From NCBI RefSeq assembly GCF_902712855.1, contig NZ_LR743507.1, positions 1,164,001 through 1,228,000 on the forward strand: a stretch of 64,000 nucleotides of DNA. Reading direction: 5' to 3'. The notes beneath the pieces are model-generated. The model was given only the letters and a program-made list of their open reading frames with translations. It ran no database searches and was not told the DNA's origin. This document shows, one piece after another, positions 8,761 to 16,762 of the stretch. Positions within the stretch are counted from its first letter, which is position 1. Each line of letters begins with the position of its first letter. This stretch comes from Variovorax paradoxus. GTDB lineage: Bacteria > Pseudomonadota > Gammaproteobacteria > Burkholderiales > Burkholderiaceae_C. Both the position numbers and the translations under genes were made by a program.

Positions 8761-9345
8761 TCACCAGGCGCGCCACAGCGCGATCACGAGCAGCGTGCAG
8801 AAGGCGGCCACCAGGTCGTCGAGGATGATGCCGAAGCCGGCGTGCCACCAGCGCACCTGCGCCGCGTCGTGCTGCTTGAAGAGGCCGTCGGCCCAGGCCA
8901 CCGGGCCGGGCTTGGCGGCGTCGAAGTAGCGGAACAGCCCGAAGGCGATGGCCTGGGCCAGCAGCCCGGCCGGCGTGACCAGCCAGAGCACGATCCAGAA
9001 GGCGACCACTTCGTCCCACACCACCGCACCGGGGTCTGCGACGTTCATGTCGCGCGCGGTCACGGTGCAGGCCCACCAGCCGATCGGCAGCGATGCAAGG
9101 ACGATCCAGCCGATGGTGGCGGGCGTGAACCAAAGCTGCATCACCGCGAACGCGGCCCACGCCCACAGCGTGCCCACCGTGCCCGGCGCGACGCGCGGCA
9201 GGCCCGAGCCGAAGCCCAGCGCGATGAAGTGCGCCGGGTGGGAGAGCAGGAAGCCGAGCGTGGGGCGGCGCATCGAGGGGCGGAGCGCGGTGCCGGAATC
9301 AGCGGAGGCCATGGGCGAAGACGTGGAAGACGAAGCGGCTTGCAT
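8761..9345 (-). CDS. pgpA: Phosphatidylglycerophosphatase A
   Basis: A 194-aa inner-membrane enzyme that dephosphorylates phosphatidylglycerophosphate in phospholipid synthesis. Family features are ALGFGSGLPRVAPGTVGTL near residue 45, the acidic WDEVVAFWIVLW segment, and FGIILDDLVAAF near the C-terminus, with four hydrophobic helices. ATG 9345 gives an N-terminal tail of about 25 residues that may be partly untranslated; ATG at residue 12 or 25 is possible. It leads the pgpA-cinA pair and is divergent from the MFS exporter at 9477. In related bacteria thiL usually precedes it directly; here thiL lies about 6.3 kb upstream. Confidence 0.9.
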   Translation of the reverse strand: MQAASSSTSSPMASADSGTALRPSMRRPTLGFLLSHPAHFIALGFGSGLPRVAPGTVGTLWAWAAFAVMQLWFTPATIGWIVLASLPIGWWACTVTARDMNVADPGAVVWDEVVAFWIVLWLVTPAGLLAQAIAFGLFRYFDAAKPGPVAWADGLFKQHDAAQVRWWHAGFGIILDDLVAAFCTLLVIALWRAW

Positions 9346-9476
9346 CAGGGGCGAGAGTGTCGCGCATTCTGCGGCCGACGCCCCCTGGCGATGGTTTTAT
9401 TTATCAAAGCAATAACTTGTTTAATTGACGATCGAGGTCTAGCATCCAGGCCTTCTCCGGTTTCGTGCGTGCTGCC
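9346..9476. promoter_or_regulatory. Divergent pgpA/MFS intergenic region with AT-rich inverted repeat
   Basis: This short spacer is clearly AT-rich at 9391-9450 against GC-rich surroundings. It holds TTATT (9397-9401) and AATAA (9411-9415) as an inverted repeat with a nine-base gap, a plausible regulator site or promoter region for the exporter. No regulator gene lies next to it. Confidence 0.35.
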
Positions 9477-10925
9477 ATGTCTTCCTCTTCCGCCACCCTT
9501 CAATCCCTTCCGCCCACTGCTGCGTGGAGCGAACTCTTCACCGGCCGCAATGGCTGGCGCGCGCTCGCACTGACCGGCGGTGTCGCGCTGCACGCCGTCA
9601 ACGTGCACATCGTGACCACGGTGCTGCCGTCGGTGGTGCGCGAGATCGGCGGCCTCGACTGGTACGCCTGGAGCACGACGCTGTTCGTGGTCGGCTCGAT
9701 CCTCGGCGCCACGCTGTCGGTGCGGTTGCTCGCGGTGCTCGGCCCGCGCGGCGCCTGCCTGGCCGCGCTGGCGGTGTTCGGCGCCGGCTCCGTCGGCTGC
9801 GCGGTGGCGTCGTCCATGCCCTGGATGCTCGCGGGCCGCACGGTGCAGGGGCTGGGCGGCGGCCTGCTCGCGGCGCTGAGCTACGGGCTGATCCAACTGG
9901 TGTTCGCGCAGCGGCTCTGGCCGCGCGCGGTGGCGCTGGTGTCCGGCATGTGGGGTGTCGCCACGCTCTGCGGACCGGCCGTGGGCGGCCTCTTCGCGCA
10001 GGCCGGGCACTGGCGCTGGGCCTTCTGGTTCCTGCTGCCGGTGGCTGCCGCGCAAGCGCTGCTGGTGCTTGTGCAGCTGCGGCCCTCGGCCGGCGTCACG
10101 CATGTGCGGCCGGCGGTCATGCCCAGCGTGCCGGCCGTGCAGATCGGCCTGCTCGCGTTGTCGGTGCTGGTGATCGCGGCCAGCGGCCTGTGGCCCGGCC
10201 TGCGCTGGCAGGCGGCCGGCGTGATGCTCGGACTGGCCATCGGCTTCGCCGCCACGCGCATCGACAGCCGCGCCACCGTGCGCGTGCTGCCGCGCGGCGC
10301 CTATTCGATGCGCACGCCGATGGGGGCCATCTACGCGAGCGTGGCGCTGCTGCTCATCGGCACCACCACCGAGATCTTCGTGCCTTACTTCCTGCAGGTG
10401 CTGCACGGCCATTCGCCGCTGGCGGCGGGCTACCTCACGGCCGCGATGGCGGGCGGCTGGAGCGTGGGGTCGCTGCTGTCGTCGGGACGCAGCGGCGCCG
10501 GCGCCGACCGCATGCTGCGCGCAGGCCCGGTGATCTGCACGCTGGGGCTCGCGCTGCTGGCCTGGCTGCTGCCGTCGCCGGGCGTGCTCGGCGACGCCGC
10601 CGAGACCCTGATGGTCGCCGTCGCGCTGGCCGCCGTGGGCCTCGGCGTGGGCATCGGATGGCCGCACCTGCTGACGCGCGTGATGGCGCTTGCGCCGAAG
10701 GGCGAGGAGGGGCTGGCCTCCGCGTCGATCACCACCGTGCAGCTCTACGGCATGGCCGTGGGCGCGGCGGTGGCGGGGCTGGTGGCGAATGCGGCCGGGC
10801 TCACGACGCCGGGCGGCCCGGCCGGCGCGCAGTCGGCCGCCGCATGGCTGTTCGCGAGCTTCGCGCTGGCACCGGCCGCTGCCGCGTGGCTCGCCCGCCG
10901 CGCCGCATCGGGACGCGGCGCATGA
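9477..10925 (+). CDS. MFS multidrug-type exporter (DHA2-like)
   Basis: A 482-aa transporter with about 14 predicted hydrophobic helices. N-terminal HIVTTVLPSVVREIGG matches the opening of drug:H+ antiporters of the EmrB/QacA type, and AGRTVQGLGGGLLAALSYGLIQLVF corresponds to motif C-like helix 5 and its lead-in. GTTTEIFVPYFLQVLHGHSPL is typical of the second half. ATG 9477 is preferred over GTG 9465 because it leaves a short cytoplasmic tail before helix 1. It converges with the flavin monooxygenase gene, ten bases apart. The substrate is unknown; export of a drug or metabolite is an inference from family. Confidence 0.8.
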   Translation: MSSSSATLQSLPPTAAWSELFTGRNGWRALALTGGVALHAVNVHIVTTVLPSVVREIGGLDWYAWSTTLFVVGSILGATLSVRLLAVLGPRGACLAALAVFGAGSVGCAVASSMPWMLAGRTVQGLGGGLLAALSYGLIQLVFAQRLWPRAVALVSGMWGVATLCGPAVGGLFAQAGHWRWAFWFLLPVAAAQALLVLVQLRPSAGVTHVRPAVMPSVPAVQIGLLALSVLVIAASGLWPGLRWQAAGVMLGLAIGFAATRIDSRATVRVLPRGAYSMRTPMGAIYASVALLLIGTTTEIFVPYFLQVLHGHSPLAAGYLTAAMAGGWSVGSLLSSGRSGAGADRMLRAGPVICTLGLALLAWLLPSPGVLGDAAETLMVAVALAAVGLGVGIGWPHLLTRVMALAPKGEEGLASASITTVQLYGMAVGAAVAGLVANAAGLTTPGGPAGAQSAAAWLFASFALAPAAAAWLARRAASGRGA

Positions 10926-10935
10926 AGCCGCAGGC

Positions 10936-12645
10936 TCAGGCGATCACGCCTTCCCAGGCCAGTGCCCGCCGGCGCGCACGCAGCCGCGGGCCCTCGCCGC
11001 GCAGCAGGCCCACCAGGTCGTAGACCTCGGCCGGCAGGTGCGCGCCGCGCCATGCCACATGCTGGTCGGCACGGCACAGCACCAGGGCGTGGGTGTAGGC
11101 CTTGGGCACGTCCTCTGTCTCGATGTCGAGCACGGTGAGGGGCATGCTGTAGGCGGTCGCGGCGCGCTCGAGCGGCCGCACGTCCACGCTGCGGTCGAAA
11201 CGCAGCAGCGTGTAGCCGGGGCCGAAGGCGTCGTAGAGCGAGCGGCCGTCCGCCAGCCAGAAGTGCGGCGCGCGGCAGCCCGGCACGGTCGACGGCGTGA
11301 ACTCGCCCATCGAATAGGGCGGCGCCGTGTGTTCCCCGTCGGGCACGATGATCGGCGAGCCGCTGTAGAAGTAGCCGAAGTTCAGGCCGCCGCAGCAGAA
11401 CTGCTGCACGTTGAGCTCGTAGGCCTCGCGCCCGATGTCGGCGCGCAGCGCGTCGCCGTCGGGCCCGGGCTCCTCGATGTTCGGCGGCACCGCGCGGCGC
11501 GCGCGGATCATCTTCTGCGCGTGGTCCATCGCGAACTTCGACACCTGCTCGGTGATCGGCTGCCGCTCGGCCTCGTAGGCGTCGAGGATGGCCTCGTCGC
11601 CCCAGCCCTGGACCACTGCGCCCAGCAGCCACGAGAGGTTGAGCGCGTCGGCAATGCCGGCGTTCATGCCGTAGCCTGCGTAGGGCACCCAGAGGTGCGC
11701 CGCGTCGCCCGCGAGGAACACGCGGCCCTCGCGGAAGCGGTTGGACACCAGGCGGCGGCCGACCCAGTCCTCCTTGCTGATGACCTCGTATTCGAAGTCG
11801 GCGCCCACGCCGAGGATGTGGCGCAGCGACTGGTCGCGGTCGACCGAGTCGAACTCGGGCTCCTCCGCGTTCAGGTGGTTGTGCACCAGCCAGGTCTCGT
11901 GCCCGTCGATGGCGAACATCGTGCCGCAGCGGCGCGGGTTCATCGCGTAGTACGACCACGCCGGCTTGCCCGGGATCATGGCGCGCAGCTTCGGCGCGCG
12001 GATGAAGGTCGACTGCACGCGCTGGATCACCGCCGTGCCCTCGAGCTTCGCGCCGATCTGCTTGCGCACCACCGAGCTGCCGCCGTCGCAGCCCACCATG
12101 TAGCGGCAACGGATGGTGCGCATCGTGCTGTCGTCCATGTTGCTCACCACCGCGCAGACGCCGTCGAAGTCCTGCGTGAAGGCCTCGAAGCGCGTGCGGT
12201 TGAGCAGCTGCACGCCCGGCAGCGCGGCAGTGTGCTTCAGCAGGATCGGCTCGAGATAGATCTGGTTGATGCGGTGTGGCGGCTCGGGCGTCGGCCACCA
12301 CGCATCGGGGCCCTCGGTCTCGGTGTAGCGGTCGCGCCGGCACGGAATGGGGATGCGCGTGAGCTCCGTGCCGGTGACGCTGGTGCGGAACACCACGTCG
12401 TTCGGATGGTCGGCCGGCAGCCCCGCGTCGCGCAGCTTCTGCGCCACGCCCAGCCGGCGGAACTGCTCCATGGTGCGCGAGGCCACGTGGTTGCACTTGA
12501 CGTTCGGCGGCTCGGCGAAGCGGCGCGTCTCGCAGATGACCACCGACACGCCGCGCGACGCGAGGTCCATGGCCAGGGTGAGGCCCACGGGGCCGGCGCC
12601 GACGATCATCACGTCGGCTTTCAGTGCTGCGGTGTTGTCGGGCAT
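10936..12645 (-). CDS. Class A FAD-dependent aromatic monooxygenase (MhpA/PheA-like)
   Basis: A 569-aa flavoprotein. The N-terminal GAGPVGLTLAMDLASRG is the FAD dinucleotide loop, and FLAGDAAHLWVPYAGYGMN is the GD motif binding FAD ribityl and the pyrophosphate. The C-terminal 150 residues form the thioredoxin-like tail seen in phenol- and 3-(3-hydroxyphenyl)propionate-type hydroxylases, truncated in its cysteine features. It probably hydroxylates an aromatic acid or phenol using NAD(P)H and O2. It follows the Bug binding-protein gene by 37 bases on the same strand and is likely co-transcribed, which links the binding protein to an aromatic or carboxylic substrate. Confidence 0.85.
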   Translation of the reverse strand: MPDNTAALKADVMIVGAGPVGLTLAMDLASRGVSVVICETRRFAEPPNVKCNHVASRTMEQFRRLGVAQKLRDAGLPADHPNDVVFRTSVTGTELTRIPIPCRRDRYTETEGPDAWWPTPEPPHRINQIYLEPILLKHTAALPGVQLLNRTRFEAFTQDFDGVCAVVSNMDDSTMRTIRCRYMVGCDGGSSVVRKQIGAKLEGTAVIQRVQSTFIRAPKLRAMIPGKPAWSYYAMNPRRCGTMFAIDGHETWLVHNHLNAEEPEFDSVDRDQSLRHILGVGADFEYEVISKEDWVGRRLVSNRFREGRVFLAGDAAHLWVPYAGYGMNAGIADALNLSWLLGAVVQGWGDEAILDAYEAERQPITEQVSKFAMDHAQKMIRARRAVPPNIEEPGPDGDALRADIGREAYELNVQQFCCGGLNFGYFYSGSPIIVPDGEHTAPPYSMGEFTPSTVPGCRAPHFWLADGRSLYDAFGPGYTLLRFDRSVDVRPLERAATAYSMPLTVLDIETEDVPKAYTHALVLCRADQHVAWRGAHLPAEVYDLVGLLRGEGPRLRARRRALAWEGVIA

Positions 12646-12682
12646 GTCGATGGGCGCAAGGGCAATGAACGGGCGGGTGCGG

Positions 12683-13705
12683 TCAGTCGAGACGGATGTG
12701 CGCCGCCTGGATCACCCTGGCCCACTTCTTCGTCTCGGACTGGATGTACGCCTCGAAGACATCCGCACTGGTCGGCGCGGGTTCGGCGCCGAGGTTGCGG
12801 ACCGACGCCTTGATCTGCTCGTCGGCCAGTGCGGCGTTGATCTCTGCGTTGAGCCGCATCACGACGGGCGCGGGCGTGCCGGCCGGCGCCACCACGCCGA
12901 ACCAGCCGGTGGAGTCGTAGCCCGGCAGGCCGGCCTCGGCCACCGTGGGCACGTCCGGCAGCATCGGCACGCGCTGCGCGCTCGTCACCGCGAAGGCCAC
13001 CAGCTTGCCGGCCTTGATCTGCTGCAGCGAGGCCGGCAGGTCGACCAGCGCCAGCGGTATCTGCCCGGCCATCGCGTCGAGCGCGGCAGGGCCCGAGCCG
13101 CGGTAGGGCACCTCGACCAGCTTCACGTCGGCCATCTGCGCGAACAGCGCCGCCGACAGGTGCATGGCCGTGCCGTTGCCGCCGTGGCCGATCGACAGAG
13201 AACCCGGCTTCGCCTTGGCCAGCGCGATCAGCTCGCGCTGCGTGCGCGCGGCGATCGACGGATGCCCCACGATCACGAAGGGAATGGCCGCGACCATGCC
13301 CACGGGCTTGAAGTCCTTCACCGGGTCGAAAGGCATCTGCGGGTAGAGGCTCACGTTCGCGGTGAGCGCGCCGGCCGCGCCAAGACCCAGCGAGTAGCCG
13401 TCCGGCGGCGACTTGGCCACCAGCGAGAGGCCCACGTTGCCACCGGCTCCGGGCTTGTTGTCGATCACTACCGGCTGGCCCAGCTTCTCGTTGAGCCGCG
13501 GCACCATCAGGCGCAGCACCGCGTCCGCGCTGCCGCCCGGCGGGAAGGTCACGACGATGCGGATCGGCCTGTTTGGGAAGTCCGCGGCCGACGCCGGCGC
13601 CGCGGGCACCTGCGCGAAAGCCGTGCGGCCCAGCAGCGCGCCGGCGGCAGCGAGCGTCAGCTGCCGGCGGCGTGCGTTCGTCCCGCCGGCCAGGGGTGCG
13701 GTCAT
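12683..13705 (-). CDS. Bug-family (tripartite tricarboxylate) periplasmic binding protein
   Basis: A 340-aa secreted solute-binding protein. A twin-arginine-like or Sec signal (ARRRQLTLAAAGALLG) ends near AFAQVP. The mature part has the Bug signatures FPNRPIRIVVTFPPGG, NKPGAGGNVG, and the C-terminal PVVMRLNAEINAAL. Bug proteins bind carboxylates or aromatic acids and often have no local transporter. ATG 13705 is chosen over 13762 because GGAG sits about seven bases upstream; the upstream ATG would fall inside the probable LysR operator. It is divergent from the LysR gene at 13808. Confidence 0.9.
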   Translation of the reverse strand: MTAPLAGGTNARRRQLTLAAAGALLGRTAFAQVPAAPASAADFPNRPIRIVVTFPPGGSADAVLRLMVPRLNEKLGQPVVIDNKPGAGGNVGLSLVAKSPPDGYSLGLGAAGALTANVSLYPQMPFDPVKDFKPVGMVAAIPFVIVGHPSIAARTQRELIALAKAKPGSLSIGHGGNGTAMHLSAALFAQMADVKLVEVPYRGSGPAALDAMAGQIPLALVDLPASLQQIKAGKLVAFAVTSAQRVPMLPDVPTVAEAGLPGYDSTGWFGVVAPAGTPAPVVMRLNAEINAALADEQIKASVRNLGAEPAPTSADVFEAYIQSETKKWARVIQAAHIRLD

Positions 13706-13761
13706 CGCGGCTCCTTGCGTTGTTGTGTTCGGTTCTGCCGCCGGATTGAACGCTTGCGCCA

Positions 13762-13792
13762 TTCATTCGTAAATCAAGAAATTTCGAATGAA
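13762..13792. promoter_or_regulatory. Probable LysR operator between Bug and LysR genes
   Basis: TTCATTCG (13762-13769) and CGAATGAA (13785-13792) form a perfect eight-base inverted repeat with a 15-base AT-rich spacer. It lies between the divergent starts at 13705 and 13808, the standard place for LysR autoregulatory and activation sites. Its half-sites also fit the loose T-N11-A pattern of the family. Confidence 0.6.
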
Positions 13793-13807
13793 ATATCATC
13801 TTTCCTG

Positions 13808-14704
13808 ATGAATGCGAACTTCAGTCCTACGATACGCCAGCTGCGTGCATTCCTCGCCGTCTACCAGCTGAAGAAGCTCAGCGCGGCGGCGCAGAAGCTG
13901 TTCGTCACGCAGTCGGCGGTGAGCATGCTGATCCGCCAGCTCGAGGAAGGGCTCGAGACGCGCCTGTTCGACCGCACCACGCGTTCGCTGAAGGCCACTG
14001 CCGCAGGCGAGCAGATGATGGTGACGGTCGAGCGCATCCTGCGCGACGTCGATTCGCTGTCCGCCGACTTCCGCGAACTCGCCACGCTGGAGCGCGGCCG
14101 CGTCACGCTGGCCATCACGCCGACGCTCGCGGGTTTCCTGCTGCCCGAGGCGGTGCGCGCGTTCACCGCGCAGCATCCCGGCGTGCGCATCCTGGTGAAC
14201 GACTGCGCGCCCGACCAGTTCATCGCGCGCATCCTCGGCGAGCATGTCGACTTCGGCATCGGCACGCCGGAGCGGCCTGGCGCCGAGGTGGAGGTGCAGC
14301 GGCTCATGCGCGACCACCTCGCGCTGGTCTGCCGTGACGACCATCCCCTGGCCGGTGCCCGCGTGGTGCGCTGGAGCGACCTCGCACACCACCCGCTCAT
14401 CACCGTGCGACCGGGCTACGGCGTGCGCCCGCTCATCGACGGCACCGCGGCCGAGGCGGGCGTGGCGCTCGACGTGGTGAACGAGGTGTCGTTCCTGTCC
14501 ACCGCCATCTGGATGACCGCGGCCGGCATGGGCGCGTCGATCATGCCGTCGGCCTTCGCGCGGGCCGAGGCCGACCCGTCGCTGGTCATCAAGATGCTGA
14601 GCTCGCCGCGCGTGGCGCGCGACATTTCTATCGTCACCAAGCGCGGCCATTCGCTCTCGGCCGCGGCGCGCGCCTTCATCGAGGCACTGAAGCGCTCCCT
14701 ATAA
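13808..14704 (+). CDS. LysR-family transcriptional regulator
   Basis: A 298-aa regulator. The N-terminal winged helix-turn-helix (LRAFLAVYQLKKLSAAAQKLFVTQSAVSM broken here: LRAFLAVYQ, then SAAAQKLFVTQSAVSM) and LEEGLETRLFDRTTRSLKAT are typical. The C-terminal type 2 periplasmic-binding-like domain begins about residue 92 with GRVTLAITPTLAGFLLP. It starts at ATG 13808 without an obvious ribosome site. It most likely controls the divergent Bug-monooxygenase pair through the inverted repeat at 13762-13792 in response to the aromatic or carboxylate substrate; this is inference from position. Confidence 0.9.
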   Translation: MNANFSPTIRQLRAFLAVYQLKKLSAAAQKLFVTQSAVSMLIRQLEEGLETRLFDRTTRSLKATAAGEQMMVTVERILRDVDSLSADFRELATLERGRVTLAITPTLAGFLLPEAVRAFTAQHPGVRILVNDCAPDQFIARILGEHVDFGIGTPERPGAEVEVQRLMRDHLALVCRDDHPLAGARVVRWSDLAHHPLITVRPGYGVRPLIDGTAAEAGVALDVVNEVSFLSTAIWMTAAGMGASIMPSAFARAEADPSLVIKMLSSPRVARDISIVTKRGHSLSAAARAFIEALKRSL

Positions 14705-14740
14705 TTTTTCGCTCAACATACAACAGGGAGCTGCGGCACC

Positions 14741-15448
14741 ATGAGAACCTTCATTCAACGTCTCGGCGCCGTGGCCCTCCTCGCTGTCTTCAGCTTCGCG
14801 CTGGCGGGCTGCGGCAACAAGGAAGCCGAGCAGCGCAAGGCCTTCATTTCGTTCCTGCAGACCCGCGTGATCGACAAGCCCGGCCTGCGCGTGCCAACAC
14901 CCACGGCCGAGGAGAAGGCCTCGTTCGGCGACTACGCGCAGCACTACGCGGTGATCACCGATTTCAACGAAGGCATGAACCAATCGGTGAGCCAGCCCAT
15001 GACGCAGATCATGGCCAAGGGTGCACTGCGTTCCATCGCCGACCTGTCTTCGCGCCGCGACGACCTCAAGGCCGCGAAGGACGGCATGGGCGGCCTGCGC
15101 ACCGCGCTCGACCAGCAGACCGCCAAGGCCGACGCCGCGCACGCGCAGCTCAAGCAGCCCGACGACCTGAAGCAGGTCTACGACAAGGCCTACGACAAGA
15201 CCGTGACCGCGCCGGCCAGCACCTTCAAGGAAGTGTTCCCCGCGCTCGACAGCGTGTTCGACAGCGCGCTGGCCATCGGCGATTTTCTCGAGAAGAACAA
15301 GTCGAAGATCCAGATCTCGGGCAGCAGCGTGAGCGTGACCGACCCCGCGGTGCAGGCCGAGCTCAACAAGATGCTGCAGCAGCTGAACAGCCAGTCGGCT
15401 GCCATCAATGCCGCGCAGCGCAAGCTGCAGTCGATGGTGCGCGGGTAG
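14741..15448 (+). CDS. DUF3053-family lipoprotein
   Basis: A 235-aa protein with a lipobox: hydrophobic stretch then FALAGCGN, so the cysteine at about residue 24 should be lipidated. The rest is helical and charged, with RTALDQQTAKADAAHAQLKQ suggesting a coiled coil, and fits the DUF3053 (YiaF-like) family of unknown function. GGGAG lies ten bases before ATG 14741. It stands alone, 36 bases after the LysR gene, and its stop is followed at once by an R1 unit. Confidence 0.8.
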   Translation: MRTFIQRLGAVALLAVFSFALAGCGNKEAEQRKAFISFLQTRVIDKPGLRVPTPTAEEKASFGDYAQHYAVITDFNEGMNQSVSQPMTQIMAKGALRSIADLSSRRDDLKAAKDGMGGLRTALDQQTAKADAAHAQLKQPDDLKQVYDKAYDKTVTAPASTFKEVFPALDSVFDSALAIGDFLEKNKSKIQISGSSVSVTDPAVQAELNKMLQQLNSQSAAINAAQRKLQSMVRG

Positions 15449-15548
15449 CTGAACTCGCCCCCAGGCTTCGCGGCACTTCGTGTCCGCTTCTCCTTCCCCC
15501 TACCGGGGGCAACACCAGAGGCCCGGCAGAGCCGGTTCCTCGGTGTTT
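15449..15548 (+). repeat. R1 repeat copy e (adjacent to the DUF3053 stop)
   Basis: This unit starts at the base after the stop. The stem-loop at 15511-15547 has AACACC/GGTGTT outer arms and AGG/CCT inner arms around CCGGC-aga-GCCGG. Confidence 0.85.
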
Positions 15549-15640
15549 CTGGCTCGCCCCCAGGATGCGCGCACTTCGTGTCGCTTTCCCTCCCATTGCC
15601 AGCGGCACCAGCAGGCTGGCGGGACTCCTTGGGCTTATGG
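15549..15640 (+). repeat. Partial R1 copy following copy e
   Basis: The 5' half of an R1 unit is intact (GGCTCGCCCCCAGG, GCACTTCGTGTCGCTT), but the hairpin region is diverged and cannot form the standard stem. The convergent thiL gene ends 33 bases further on. Confidence 0.65.
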
Positions 15641-15672
15641 ATGGGGCGGGCCTGCGCGAGGGGCGCGGCTTC

Positions 15673-16629
15673 TCAGAGGAAGTGGTCGAACGAGCCGAAG
15701 CGTTGTGACACGGGGGCACCGGCGGCGTCGACGATGCGCAGGCCGGCATCAGGCTCGATGCGGCCGATGCGTGTGACGCGCGTGGCGCTGCGCGATGCGG
15801 CTTCCTCGACCGCGTCGCGCGACGAGGCGGGAGCGGTGAAGACCAGTTCGTAGTCGTCGCCGCCCGAGAGCGCGCAGGTGCGCAGGATCTCGGTGCTCAG
15901 CCCGGGTGCCTCGGCGGCGATCAGGGTTGCGGCTGCGTCGGCGTCGAGCGTGGCGCCCACGCGGCTCGACGCGAGGATGTGGCCCAGGTCGCCGATCAGT
16001 CCGTCGCTCACGTCCACGGCCGACGTGGCAATGCCGCGCAGCGCCTGCCCGAGCGCAACGCGGGGCGTGGGCTGCTCCATGCGGGCGCGCGCCGACTCGA
16101 AGGCCTCGGCCGGGAGCGCGATCGTTCCGCGAAACACCTCGAGCGCCAGCCGCGCGTCGCCCAGCGTGCCGCTCACCCAGATGTCGTCGCCCGCGCGTGC
16201 GCCGGAGCGCAGCAGCGCCGCGCCGGCCGGCACTTCGCCGAAGACGGTGATGCAGATGTTGAGCGGACCGCGCGTGGTGTCGCCGCCCACCAGTTCGCAA
16301 CCATGCGCATCGGCCAGTGCGAACAGTCCGCGCGAGAAGCCTTCGAACCAGTGCTCGTCGACGCCCGGCAACGCGAGTGCGAGCGTGAAGGCCAACGGCT
16401 TGGCGCCGCACGCGGCGAGGTCGCTGAGGTTCACCGCCAGCGCCTTGTGGCCTAGCCGCGCCGGCTCGACGGTCGAGAGAAAGTGCCGGCCCTCCACGAG
16501 CATGTCGGAAGACACGGCGAGCTGCATGCCCGGTGCGGGCGCGAGCAGTGCGCAGTCGTCGCCCACGCCGAGCGGGGAGCGCGTGGCGGGGCGCTTGAAA
16601 TAGCGTGTGATCAGGTCGAATTCACCCAT
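15673..16629 (-). CDS. thiL: Thiamine-monophosphate kinase
   Basis: A 318-aa cytoplasmic enzyme that makes thiamine diphosphate from thiamine monophosphate with ATP. It belongs to the PurM/ThiL fold: GVGDDCALLAPAPG near residue 22, SSDMLVEGRHF, NLSDLAACGAKPLAF, the metal/nucleotide-binding GGDTTRGP, and VDVSDGLIGDLGHIL. ATG 16629 is in the normal position for the family (MGEFDLITRYF). In many beta-proteobacteria thiL heads thiL-pgpA-cinA; here the next minus-strand genes of that set begin at 9345. A single R2 repeat lies just upstream. Confidence 0.95.
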   Translation of the reverse strand: MGEFDLITRYFKRPATRSPLGVGDDCALLAPAPGMQLAVSSDMLVEGRHFLSTVEPARLGHKALAVNLSDLAACGAKPLAFTLALALPGVDEHWFEGFSRGLFALADAHGCELVGGDTTRGPLNICITVFGEVPAGAALLRSGARAGDDIWVSGTLGDARLALEVFRGTIALPAEAFESARARMEQPTPRVALGQALRGIATSAVDVSDGLIGDLGHILASSRVGATLDADAAATLIAAEAPGLSTEILRTCALSGGDDYELVFTAPASSRDAVEEAASRSATRVTRIGRIEPDAGLRIVDAAGAPVSQRFGSFDHFL

Positions 16630-16657
16630 GGGGGTGGAGCATAAGGGGTGCCGTCTC

Positions 16658-16752
16658 TCTCCTCCCTTCCGGGGAGGGCGGGGTGGGGGCAAGCGGCGTA
16701 TCCATTGGGCGCTCTGCCTGCCCCCATCCCAACCTTCCCCGAAGGGGAAGGA
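16658..16752. repeat. R2 repeat, single copy
   Basis: This is the same three-hairpin plan as the tandem array at 27722-28265: a left CTCCC/GGGAG hairpin, GGTGGGGGCAAGCGGC facing TGCCCCCATCCC, and a right CCTTCCCC-gaa-GGGGAAGG hairpin. The middle sequence is different and shorter. It sits 10 bases beyond the stop of the carboxylate-amine ligase gene. Confidence 0.75.
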
Positions 16753-16762
16753 GCCGAAACCG

